DNA of 5,656 nucleotides from Betaproteobacteria bacterium (GCA_947467405.1 CANIIN010000211.1:1-5656); one strand, 5' to 3'. Counted from the first letter of the stretch, positions 1 to 5,656 are shown. Numbers and translations are program-made. The notes: generated from the sequence alone by a model not told the origin.

Positions 1-713
1 GGCTTGACGTAGATGCGCGTCGGTTCCATCAGCACGTCGGCCAGCTTGCGACCGTGAAAGTCCCCATTCAGGTCGGGTTGGGCGCGCTCGATAATCTTGC
101 GCACCAGTGAATAACCGTTGGAATGCGCGCCGCTGGAAGCCAGGCCGATGACCACGTCGCCGGCACTGATCGACTTGCCGTCGATGATCTCGGATTTCTC
201 CACCGCGCCGACGGCAAAGCCGGCCAGGTCGTATTCGCCGTCCGGGTACATGCCGGGCATTTCCGCCGTCTCGCCGCCGATCAGGGCGCAGCCGGCCAGC
301 TCACAGCCGCGCGCGATGCCCTTCACCACATCGGTGGCAGCCGGCACGTCCAGCTTGCCGCAGGCAAAATAATCGAGGAAGAACAGCGGCTCGGCGCCCT
401 GCACCAGAATATCGTTGACACTCATGGCCACCAGGTCGATACCCACCGTGTCATGGCGCTTCAACTGGAAGGCCAGCTTCAGCTTGGTGCCCACGCCGTC
501 GGTGCCGGACACCAGCACCGGCTCGCGGAATTTCTTGGAAATCTCGAACAACGCGCCGAAACCGCCGATGCCGCCAAGCACCTCTTTGCGCATGGTGCGC
601 TTGGCAAACGGCTTGATCGCCTCGACCAGCGCGTCACCCGCGTCGATATCGACGCCGGCGGAACGATAGGAAAGACCTTCGGTGCTGGGGCTGGGCTTAC
701 CGGATGTGCTCAC
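1..713 (-). CDS. purM: Phosphoribosylformylglycinamidine cyclo-ligase (AIR synthetase), 3' end cut off
   Basis: PurM converts formylglycinamidine ribonucleotide plus ATP to aminoimidazole ribonucleotide in cytosolic de novo purine synthesis. About 237 codons of a protein usually near 350 residues are present; the C-terminal third lies beyond the left edge. Visible family landmarks are the N-terminal LSYRSAGVDIDAGDALV (residues 14-30), a glycine-rich GGIGGFGALFE (48-57), the ATP/substrate loop SGTDGVGTKLK (69-79), VNDILVQGAEPLFFLDY (99-115) and GGETAEMPGMYPDGEYDL (146-163). The start is taken as GTG at 713, which gives the short variable N-terminus normal for this family. No strong Shine-Dalgarno sequence precedes it; the nearest purine core is GGA about 12 bases upstream. 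It is divergent from perM. The assignment is secure; the exact start is less so. Confidence 0.97.
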   Translation of the reverse strand, partial: MSTSGKPSPSTEGLSYRSAGVDIDAGDALVEAIKPFAKRTMRKEVLGGIGGFGALFEISKKFREPVLVSGTDGVGTKLKLAFQLKRHDTVGIDLVAMSVNDILVQGAEPLFFLDYFACGKLDVPAATDVVKGIARGCELAGCALIGGETAEMPGMYPDGEYDLAGFAVGAVEKSEIIDGKSISAGDVVIGLASSGAHSNGYSLVRKIIERAQPDLNGDFHGRKLADVLMEPTRIYVK

Positions 714-932
714 GACGGGAGGGATTCCAATCAGACGGTTACAATGACGGGGCTTTGACGCCTGCCTCGGACCGCAAGACAAGGGACGCCGCACTCCGCT
801 GCGCTGGCGCATCCTCGTCGTGACGGCGCGGCGACGCTAAAACACTCAAAACGATGCGCCCCGGCACGAAGCAGCAAGCTGCTCACGTTACCGGCCAATT
901 TTAACAACAAATCGAATCCGAACCCCGCACCC
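714..932. other. Divergent purM/perM intergenic region
   Basis: This gap must hold the leaders, and presumably the promoters, of both purM (leftward) and perM (rightward). On the plus strand a -10-like TACAAT lies at 740-745 but has no good -35 at the right distance, so it is only a weak candidate. A perfect inverted repeat, AGCAGC-AA-GCTGCT, spans 870-883; its loop is too short for a normal hairpin, so it may be a protein site or chance. An AT-rich stretch at 897-917 in an otherwise GC-rich region lies just upstream of the perM start and could keep the leader unstructured. No open frame here looks coding. Confidence 0.5.
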
Positions 933-2009
933 ATGCATCTTGACGATTTCCGTTTCGAGAACTTCCGCAATATCGCCTGGATTGCCGCCGGGGTCGTGAT
1001 CCTGTGGGGGCTGTATTCACTGTCCGCCGTGCTGACGCCGTTCTTCCTGGCCGCTATCCTCGCGTACATCCTCCAGCCGATCGTCGCCTGGCTGCATCGG
1101 CGCCGCGTTCCGCTCGCCGTGTCGGTGGCCGGCGTGCTGGTGCTGGAGGCGCTGGTTCTGGTGCTGCTGCTGCTCACGGTGCTGCCGCTGTTCATCAAGG
1201 AAGCCTCGCAACTGGCGCGCGAACTGCCGGCCTTCCTCAATCGCCTGAATGAAACCGTCGCACCGTGGATCCGCGCCAAGACCGGCATTGCCTTGACTCT
1301 CGATTCGAACAGCGTGATGGACTGGGTGATCGCCACGGTGCAGGGCACCGATGGCATCGGCATGCGCGTCATCGATTCGCTGCGCTCGGGCGGACTGGGC
1401 CTGATGGGCCTGTTCGCCACGGTGGTGCTGGTGCCGGTGGTACAGTTCTACCTGATGCGCGACTGGAAGCTCTTTCACAGCCGCTTCGATGCGCTCATCC
1501 CGCGCGGCTGGCACGATCCGGTGCGCGATTTCTTCGCCGAAGCAGACCATGCGCTGGGCCAGTACCTGCACGGCCAGGTGCTGGTCATCCTGGTGATGAC
1601 CGTGTTCTACACCCTGGGCCTGTATATCACCGGGCTGGAATTCTTCCTGCCGATCGGCATCATCACCGGCGTGCTGGTATTCGTGCCGTATGTGGGCGCA
1701 GCCACCGGCTTCCTGCTGGCCACGCTGGCGGCCGTGATGCAATTTCCGAGCTGGGGCGGCCTGCTGTGGGTGTGGCTGGTGTTCGCCATCGGCCAGGGCA
1801 TCGAAGGCAACTTCATCACCCCGAAGCTGGTGGGCTCGCGCATCGGCCTGCATCCGGTGGCGGTGATCTTCGCGCTGCTGGCTTTCGGGCAGGTATTCGG
1901 TTTCCCCGGCCTGCTGCTGGCCCTGCCGGCCAGCGCCGTGCTGCTGGTCGGGCTGCGCAAGCTGCGCGAACTGTATCTCGCCAGTTCGTTCTACAACAGC
2001 GGCCGCTGA
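933..2009 (+). CDS. perM: AI-2E/PerM-family (UPF0118) inner-membrane transporter
   Basis: A 358-residue polytopic membrane protein of the AI-2E transporter family (PF01594). Hydrophobic segments are visible near residues 13-31, 33-53, 61-85, 151-173, 212-232, 236-256, 258-293 and 306-340, with a soluble, probably extracytoplasmic or peripheral, segment at about 88-150. This 3 + 5 arrangement and the C-terminal signature EGNFITPKLVG (291-301) followed by GLHPVAVIFALLAFGQ (305-320) and FGFPGLLLALP (322-332) are typical. Family members have been linked to AI-2 export or Na+/H+ antiport, but the substrate of PerM-type members next to purM/hda is not established, so substrate is left open. ATG 933 is the first plausible start; no ATG, GTG or TTG precedes it in frame nearby and no Shine-Dalgarno sequence is evident. 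It is followed after 42 bases by hda. Confidence 0.93.
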   Translation: MHLDDFRFENFRNIAWIAAGVVILWGLYSLSAVLTPFFLAAILAYILQPIVAWLHRRRVPLAVSVAGVLVLEALVLVLLLLTVLPLFIKEASQLARELPAFLNRLNETVAPWIRAKTGIALTLDSNSVMDWVIATVQGTDGIGMRVIDSLRSGGLGLMGLFATVVLVPVVQFYLMRDWKLFHSRFDALIPRGWHDPVRDFFAEADHALGQYLHGQVLVILVMTVFYTLGLYITGLEFFLPIGIITGVLVFVPYVGAATGFLLATLAAVMQFPSWGGLLWVWLVFAIGQGIEGNFITPKLVGSRIGLHPVAVIFALLAFGQVFGFPGLLLALPASAVLLVGLRKLRELYLASSFYNSGR

Positions 2010-2051
2010 AACCAGCCGCGCCCTCCCAGCACAACGCCGCCACAGCATTCC

Positions 2052-2732
2052 GTGCAGCAACTGACCTTGCAACTGTCGCCGCCACCGGCGCCGACTTTCG
2101 ACAGTTTCTTTCCAGCCCGCAATGCAGCGGCGCTGGCGCAACTGCGCGCCCTCGTCGACGGCGAGGAGCAGTTCGTCTACGTGTGGGGAGCCCCCGGCAG
2201 CGGCAAGACGCACCTGCTGCGATCCTTTGTCAGCGCCACCGCCGCACGCGGCCGTCCGGCGCGCTATATCGCCCCGGGCGAGCACATCGATTCCGCGCCG
2301 GGCGAATCGGTGATCGCCTGCGACGCCGTGCATCAATTGGACATGGTCGGGCAACTGGCGCTGTTCGACCTGTACAACCGCTTCAAGAGCGGCGGCGGCG
2401 CATTGCTCACGGCCGGCGACCGCCCGCCCCTGGAACTGCCGCTGCGTGAAGACCTGCGCACGCGCATGGGCGCGGGCGTGGTGCTGCGCATCGAGCCGCT
2501 CTCGGACGAGGAGAAGAAGGCCGCGCTGTCCAGCCACGCCGAAAGCCGCGGCATTTCACTCGCACCGGACCTGCTGGAATACATACTGGAACGCGCCGTG
2601 CGCGACATGGGCACGCAGATGGCCGTGATCGATTCGCTGGACCGGCTGTCGCTGGAACGCAAACGCCCGATCACCATGCCGCTGGTGCGCGAAGTGCTGC
2701 AACTCATTGAACAATCTGCCCGCCCCGCCTGA
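2052..2732 (+). CDS. hda: DnaA regulatory inactivator Hda (AAA+ DnaA paralogue)
   Basis: Hda, bound to the DNA-loaded sliding clamp, stimulates hydrolysis of ATP on DnaA and so limits re-initiation of replication. This 226-residue protein (E. coli Hda is about 233) starts with a clamp-binding motif, QLTLQL (residues 3-8), then PTFDSFFPARN (14-24). The AAA+ core shows Walker A GAPGSGKTH (46-54), a Walker B position VIACDA (87-92) with a single acidic residue as in E. coli Hda, LFDLYNRF (104-111), a sensor I region LLTAGDRPP (118-126), the box VII arginine DLRTRM (R138) and a sensor II arginine in VRDMG (R184). It lacks the DNA-binding domain IV of DnaA, which separates it from DnaA itself. The start is GTG at 2052, which puts the clamp motif at the N-terminus as expected; no Shine-Dalgarno sequence is visible. 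It probably shares a transcript with perM and the phosphatase gene. Confidence 0.95.
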   Translation: MQQLTLQLSPPPAPTFDSFFPARNAAALAQLRALVDGEEQFVYVWGAPGSGKTHLLRSFVSATAARGRPARYIAPGEHIDSAPGESVIACDAVHQLDMVGQLALFDLYNRFKSGGGALLTAGDRPPLELPLREDLRTRMGAGVVLRIEPLSDEEKKAALSSHAESRGISLAPDLLEYILERAVRDMGTQMAVIDSLDRLSLERKRPITMPLVREVLQLIEQSARPA

Positions 2733-2736
2733 AGGA
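2731..2736 (+). promoter_or_regulatory. Ribosome binding site of the HAD phosphatase gene
   Basis: GAAGGA lies 7 bases before the TTG at 2744 and overlaps the hda stop codon (2730-2732). It is the best Shine-Dalgarno match in the window and decides the TTG start. The overlap implies translational coupling to hda. Confidence 0.75.
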
Positions 2737-2743
2737 CGATATC

Positions 2744-3421
2744 TTGGAACTGGTGCTATTCGACCTCGACAACACCCTGCTGATCGGTGACAGCGACTAT
2801 GAGTGGGCGCGCTTTCTCATCGAGAAGGGCATTCTGGACGGCGCCATCTACGAGGCGCGCAATGACGAATTCTTCGCCCAGTACAAGGTCGGCACGCTGA
2901 ACATCCTGGAGTTCCTGGATTTCCAGCTGGCGCCGCTGGCGCAGTACCCGATGACGCAGCTCCATGCGTGGCACGCGGAATTCATGGAGGCGAAGATCCG
3001 TCCCATGATCGAGCAGGCGGCACGCGACCTGGTCAAGCGCCACCTGCAGGCCGGCAGCCTGTGCGTGGTGATCACGGCCACCAATTCCTTCGTCACGGCG
3101 CCGATCGTGCGCGAATTCGGCATCCCCAACCTGATCGCCACCGAACCGGAACTGAAAGAGGGCCGCTATACCGGCCGGCCCTTCGGCACGCCCTGCTTCC
3201 AGGCCGGCAAGGTGGTCCGCATCCACGAATGGCTCGGTTCAATGGGAAAAAGCCTGGACGACTACAGTCGCAGCTGGTTCTACAGCGACTCGCGCAACGA
3301 TCTGCCGCTGCTGGAACTGGTCTCCGACCCGGTGGCCGTCGATCCCGACGACACGCTGCGCGCCGCGGCCGAATCGCGCGGCTGGCCGGTCATCAGCCTG
3401 CGCGGCGCCGGAAAATCCTGA
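2744..3421 (+). CDS. HAD-IB family (SerB-like) phosphatase
   Basis: A 225-residue cytosolic phosphatase of the HAD-IB, phosphoserine-phosphatase-like type. All four HAD motifs are present: motif I FDLDNTLL with nucleophile D7 and acid/base D9; motif II in VVITAT (T111); motif III lysine K156 in FQAGKVV; motif IV YSDSRNDLPLLE with metal-binding D182 and D186. The helical cap lies between motifs I and II (about 15-95). The start is TTG at 2744, supported by GAAGGA 7 bases upstream and by motif I falling at the extreme N-terminus. The substrate cannot be read from the sequence. It lacks the extra N-terminal ACT-like region of classical SerB. Related HAD-IB proteins have been described as phosphoserine or histidinol-phosphate phosphatases, so either is possible. 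Coupling to hda is physical and does not prove a shared function. Confidence 0.9.
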   Translation: MELVLFDLDNTLLIGDSDYEWARFLIEKGILDGAIYEARNDEFFAQYKVGTLNILEFLDFQLAPLAQYPMTQLHAWHAEFMEAKIRPMIEQAARDLVKRHLQAGSLCVVITATNSFVTAPIVREFGIPNLIATEPELKEGRYTGRPFGTPCFQAGKVVRIHEWLGSMGKSLDDYSRSWFYSDSRNDLPLLELVSDPVAVDPDDTLRAAAESRGWPVISLRGAGKS

Positions 3422-3460
3422 CCGCAAGCCTCCCTCCCGGAAACCCGGGGCAATTGCGGT
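3421..3460 (+). terminator. Nested inverted repeat after the HAD gene, possible terminator or attenuator
   Basis: A perfect 7-bp outer inverted repeat, ACCGCAA (3421-3427) with TTGCGGT (3454-3460), begins in the stop codon of the HAD gene. Inside it is a smaller GC hairpin, CCCGG (3436-3440) with CCGGG (3445-3449) and an AAAC loop. No T-run follows, so it is not a canonical intrinsic terminator. It could slow polymerase, protect the 3' end of the mRNA, or be a chance fold. The -10-like TATCAT at 3460-3465 touches its right edge. Confidence 0.3.
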
Positions 3461-3465
3461 ATCAT
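3460..3465 (+). promoter_or_regulatory. Weak candidate -10 element for pcnB-folK
   Basis: TATCAT matches the sigma-70 -10 consensus at 5 of 6 positions and sits in the context GCGGTATCAT, but there is no recognisable -35 hexamer 16-18 bases upstream. It would give a leader of about 250 bases before pcnB. The gap and the change of unit argue for some promoter here; this particular site is only a guess. Confidence 0.25.
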
Positions 3466-3572
3466 GGCCCACGCAATCCAGCCTTTTCATCAGATCTGCC
3501 ATTGAAACCTTCGTGCGCCCGCACTGAACCGGAAGCATTCCACGCGCTGCAGTCAGCCGGCGCTCGCTCAGT

Positions 3573-3632
3573 CATTGATCAGTTCATTGATCAGTTCATT
3601 GACCAGCCCATCGATCCGGTTATTGAGCGGAT
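3573..3632 (+). repeat. Degenerate 12-bp tandem repeat, five copies
   Basis: The unit is CATTGATCAGTT. Copies 1 (3573-3584) and 2 (3585-3596) are identical, copies 3 (3597-3608) and 4 (3609-3620) each match at 9 of 12 positions, and copy 5 (3621-3632) matches at 8 of 12. A 5-base fragment, TCAGT, at 3568-3572 suggests a partial copy at the left. The unit contains the palindrome TGATCA in the first two copies. Its length is a multiple of three. In the plus frame starting at 3574 the units read IDQF, IDQF, IDQP, IDPV, IERI. Whether it acts as DNA, RNA or peptide is unknown. Confidence 0.8.
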
Positions 3633-3722
3633 CCCGTATCGGCAGAAGCCCCACCCCGGCCGGGTCGCCCCGACCGCCCCAACGCAATCGGCGCCATCGC
3701 GGCCCATTCATACTGTCCACCC

Positions 3723-5123
3723 TTGATCAAGAAATTCATCCGTCGCGTCCTCTCATTCGGCTCGAGTCGTTCAGCGGCCGAATCATCCAGCGGCGCTGCC
3801 AAGCGATCCGAGCCCAAATCGATGCCCGTGGCCAAGCACGGCATCCGCAAGGAGTCGCTGTCCAACGGCTCAAGGCGCGTCTGCGAAGGGCTGCAGCAGG
3901 CCGGCTTCTCGGCCTATGTGGTGGGCGGCGCGGTGCGCGACCTGCTGCTCGGTGTCAAGCCCAAGGACTATGACGTCGCCACCAACGCCCCGCCGGAAGA
4001 AGTGCATCGACTGTTCCGGCGCTCACGTCTGATCGGCCGTCGCTTCAAGCTGGTGCACGTGATGTTCGGCAGCGAAACGGTGGAGGTCTCGACCTTCCGC
4101 GCCGGCGATGCCTCGGTCACGGACGAACACGGCCGCGTGCTGCGCGACAACGTCTTCGGTTCGCGCGAGGACGATGCCGCGCGGCGCGACTTCACGGTGA
4201 ACGCCCTCTATTACGACCCGTCCACCGAAACCATCCTCGACTTTCACAACGGCCTGCGCGACATCAAGCACAAGTCGGTGCGCATCATCGGCGACCCGCG
4301 CGCGCGGTTCCGCGAAGATCCGATCCGCATGCTGCGAGCGGCGCGCTTTGCGGCCAAGCTCGACTTCACCATCGACGACCGCACCCGCGAACCGATCGCG
4401 GAAATGGCCGACCTGATCGGCAATGTGCCGGCGGCGCGGGTTTTCGACGAAATGATCAAGCTGCTGCTGTCGGGCCATGCCAAGCCCTGCGTGGTGGGGC
4501 TGCGCAAGGCCGGGCTGCATCATGGCCTGCTGCCCATGCTGGACGTGATCCTCGAGCAGCCGATGGGCGAGAAATTCGTCATGCTGGCGCTGGACCAGAC
4601 CGACCAGCGCGTGCTGGCCGGCAAACCGGTCTCGCCGGCATTCCTGTTCGGGGCGCTGCTGTGGCACGAAGTGCTGGCTGCCTGGAAGAAATTCCAGCAG
4701 GAGAACCACAAGCCGGTGCCGGCGCTGCACATGGCCATGGATCGGGTGCTCGACCTGCAGACCGAGAAACTCGCCATTCCGCGCCGCTACACGACGGTGA
4801 TCAAGGAAATCTGGACCATGCAGCCGCGCTTCGAACAGCGCAGCGGACGCCGTCCGTTCGCGCTGCTCGCCAATGAGAAGTTCCGCGCCGGTTTCGATTT
4901 CATGGTGCTGCGCGCGCAGAGCGGCGAATGTCCGGGCGAGCTGGCTGACTGGTGGGAGACGTTCCAGCATGCCGCGCCCGACGATCGCACCGACATGCTG
5001 AAGGCGCCCGAACAGGGCGAGAAGCGCCCGCGCCGCCGCCGTCGCCCCGCCGGCAAGGGCGACAAGTCCGGATCGGGCGGCGAAAGCGAAACCCGCCAGA
5101 ATTCGCACGGCGACGCCAGCTAG
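3723..5123 (+). CDS. pcnB: Poly(A) polymerase I
   Basis: PcnB adds 3' poly(A) tails that promote RNA decay. The 466-residue length matches E. coli PcnB (about 465) and exceeds typical CCA-adding enzymes. The class II nucleotidyltransferase head shows VVGGAVRDLLLG (66-77), the catalytic KDYD (D82, D84), LIGRRFKLVHVMFG (103-116, the segment whose pattern is associated with polymerases rather than CCA enzymes), RRDFTVNALYYD (154-165) and EDPIRMLRAARFAAKL (198-213). The C-terminus is arginine-rich (RPRRRRR near 435-441), as in known PcnB proteins. The start is TTG at 3723, giving the family-like MIKKFIRRVL; it has no Shine-Dalgarno sequence. The next in-frame ATG (3822) would remove this conserved start. 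Residues 14-38 are a Ser/Ala-rich linker. A CCA-adding function is less likely. folK follows after 8 bases. Confidence 0.95.
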   Translation: MIKKFIRRVLSFGSSRSAAESSSGAAKRSEPKSMPVAKHGIRKESLSNGSRRVCEGLQQAGFSAYVVGGAVRDLLLGVKPKDYDVATNAPPEEVHRLFRRSRLIGRRFKLVHVMFGSETVEVSTFRAGDASVTDEHGRVLRDNVFGSREDDAARRDFTVNALYYDPSTETILDFHNGLRDIKHKSVRIIGDPRARFREDPIRMLRAARFAAKLDFTIDDRTREPIAEMADLIGNVPAARVFDEMIKLLLSGHAKPCVVGLRKAGLHHGLLPMLDVILEQPMGEKFVMLALDQTDQRVLAGKPVSPAFLFGALLWHEVLAAWKKFQQENHKPVPALHMAMDRVLDLQTEKLAIPRRYTTVIKEIWTMQPRFEQRSGRRPFALLANEKFRAGFDFMVLRAQSGECPGELADWWETFQHAAPDDRTDMLKAPEQGEKRPRRRRRPAGKGDKSGSGGESETRQNSHGDAS

Positions 5124-5125
5124 GG
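5122..5125 (+). promoter_or_regulatory. Ribosome binding site of folK
   Basis: AGGG overlaps the pcnB TAG stop and lies 6 bases before the GTG at 5132. It supports that start over the upstream in-frame extension, which would run back into pcnB. Confidence 0.55.
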
Positions 5126-5131
5126 CGATTC

Positions 5132-5632
5132 GTGTCCTCTCGGGACGCACGGCATCCGGCGTGGATCGGCATCGGCGCAAACCTTGGTGATCCGGCGCGC
5201 CAGATCGCTGCCGCCGTCGATGGCTTGAAGCACCTGCCACACACACGACTCGCCGCCCTCTCGGCGACTTACCGCACGGCACCCGTCGGCGGCCCTGAAC
5301 AGCCGGATTATTTCAATGCCGTAGCGCGCATCGACACCGCTCTCGACCCGGATGCCCTGCTGCACGAACTGCTGGCACTCGAACGCGATCAAGGACGCAC
5401 CCGCAGCGTTCCCAATGCCCCGCGTACGCTCGACCTCGATCTGCTGCTGTACTCGGATCGCATCATTTCCCAAGGGCATCTGAGCGTCCCGCATCCGCGC
5501 ATGCACTTGCGGCGCTTCGTGCTGGAGCCGCTGCTGGAGATCGATCCGGATTGCATCATTCCCGGCATCGGCGCAGCGAGCGATTGGCATGCGCAAACGC
5601 TGGACCAGAACGTGGAGAAGATCGCGCCATGA
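5132..5632 (+). CDS. folK: 2-amino-4-hydroxy-6-hydroxymethyldihydropteridine pyrophosphokinase (HPPK)
   Basis: FolK transfers pyrophosphate from ATP to hydroxymethyldihydropterin, the step before dihydropteroate synthase in folate synthesis. The 166-residue protein has the usual single domain: IGIGANLGDP (12-21), YRTAPVGGPEQPDYFNAV (47-64), LLALERDQGRTR (80-91) and APRTLDLDLLLY (96-107) with the two Mg-binding aspartates D101 and D103, then VPHPRMHLRRFVLEPLLEI (119-137). R89, R91, R98, H121 and R127 match the conserved ATP/pterin-contacting positions of E. coli FolK. The start is GTG at 5132, 8 bases after the pcnB stop, with AGGG upstream; the open frame extends further upstream but only inside pcnB. 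The pcnB-folK pairing is widely conserved, which strengthens both calls. Its stop overlaps the next start, ATGA. Confidence 0.96.
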   Translation: MSSRDARHPAWIGIGANLGDPARQIAAAVDGLKHLPHTRLAALSATYRTAPVGGPEQPDYFNAVARIDTALDPDALLHELLALERDQGRTRSVPNAPRTLDLDLLLYSDRIISQGHLSVPHPRMHLRRFVLEPLLEIDPDCIIPGIGAASDWHAQTLDQNVEKIAP

Positions 5633-5656
5633 ACCATCCCGGCACGCACTTACGGA
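5629..5656 (+). CDS. Start of an unidentified gene, cut off by the window edge
   Basis: ATG at 5629-5631 overlaps the folK TGA as ATGA, the classic coupled arrangement, and the frame is open for the nine visible codons (MNHPGTHLR) to the end. GGAGA at 5614-5618, inside folK, lies 10 bases before the ATG and could serve as its ribosome binding site. Nine residues do not allow an identification. In related bacteria folK is commonly followed by a deoxynucleoside kinase gene and/or panB, so those are the leading guesses by synteny alone. Confidence 0.5.

Larger units (their letters stand above)
3422..3722 (+). other. 301-base gap before pcnB
   Basis: This gap separates the perM-hda-HAD genes from pcnB-folK and probably carries the pcnB promoter and leader. 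It holds the nested inverted repeat at its left end, a -10-like TATCAT at 3460-3465, and a degenerate 12-bp tandem repeat at 3573-3632. In the pcnB frame there are stop codons within the repeat (for example TGA at 3576 and 3624), so the repeat is not an N-terminal part of pcnB. A different plus frame is open throughout and ends with TGA at 3724-3726, overlapping the pcnB start, but I have no homology to support it as a gene. Confidence 0.6.

Noticed and set aside
123..758. A 211-codon plus-strand frame opposite purM
   Set aside because: The minus strand encodes an unmistakable PurM through this whole region.
1265..2449. A 394-codon plus-strand frame spanning perM and hda
   Set aside because: Out of frame with both real genes; the translation is rich in R, G, A and H with no transmembrane or AAA+ pattern.
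1017..2537. A 506-codon open frame on the minus strand opposite perM and hda
   Set aside because: It lies fully under two genes with clear family motifs, its translation is Q/H/R/A-rich without domains, and such antisense frames are expected in GC-rich coding DNA.
3575..3627. TTGATC/TTGACC in the repeat as sigma-70 -35 boxes
   Set aside because: No acceptable -10 hexamer lies 16-18 bases downstream of any of them.
3568..3654. A 28-residue minus-strand frame from GTG at 3654 through the tandem repeat, with an amphipathic-looking LVNELINELIND end
   Set aside because: It has no homology or context; any 12-bp repeat gives a periodic peptide in each open frame.
2968..3726. A 252-codon plus-strand frame overlapping the HAD gene and the gap
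   Set aside because: Its first 150 codons are a shadow of the HAD gene. Only the last part, containing the tetrapeptide repeat, was kept as a lead, not as a gene.
3723..3730. TTGATCAA at the pcnB start sharing TTGATCA with the repeat, as a common operator
   Set aside because: TGATCA followed by A also occurs inside pcnB (around 4454 and 4798) as ordinary codons, so the match is weak evidence.
4023..5282. A 419-codon minus-strand open frame opposite pcnB and folK
   Set aside because: It is a codon-bias shadow of two well-supported genes, with compositionally odd translation and no motif.
1..5656. Search by eye for CRISPR, tRNA, rRNA, insertion sequences, prophage or toxin-antitoxin genes
   Set aside because: Nothing found; the window is almost filled by conserved housekeeping genes with uniform composition.

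Overview
This is a GC-rich bacterial chromosomal segment carrying conserved core genes. The protein sequences and the gene order (purM, divergent from perM-hda-HAD phosphatase, then pcnB-folK) resemble those of Betaproteobacteria, probably Burkholderiales and perhaps an Oxalobacteraceae-like lineage. The placement is from remembered family resemblance, not a search. I see no insertion sequence, prophage, CRISPR array, tRNA or rRNA.

Layout. From 1 to 713 on the minus strand is the N-terminal two thirds of purM (purine synthesis), cut by the left edge. A 219-base divergent gap (714-932) follows. Everything else reads rightward. perM (933-2009) encodes an AI-2E/PerM-family membrane protein. hda (2052-2732) encodes the DnaA-related regulator of replication initiation. 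An HAD-IB phosphatase (2744-3421) has its ribosome binding site overlapping the hda stop. A 301-base gap (3422-3722) holds a nested inverted repeat and a degenerate 12-bp tandem repeat. pcnB (3723-5123) encodes poly(A) polymerase and folK (5132-5632) encodes the folate-pathway pyrophosphokinase. The first nine codons of another gene overlap the folK stop by 4 bases at the right edge.

How the genes fit together. There are probably two rightward transcription units, perM-hda-HAD and pcnB-folK-next gene, separated by the repeat-bearing gap. In E. coli, perM, hda and purM lie near one another, and pcnB-folK is a separate conserved pair, so this window looks like two ancestral neighbourhoods placed end to end. 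The jobs are housekeeping: purine synthesis, replication control, RNA polyadenylation and folate synthesis.

What stands out. Five of the seven starts are GTG or TTG, including hda and pcnB, two genes whose E. coli counterparts also use inefficient starts. Hda has an intact Walker A motif. The gap before pcnB has a 12-bp repeat that would encode an xIDQ tetrapeptide repeat in a frame ending on the pcnB start codon. I found no convincing new biological system; these are modest leads.
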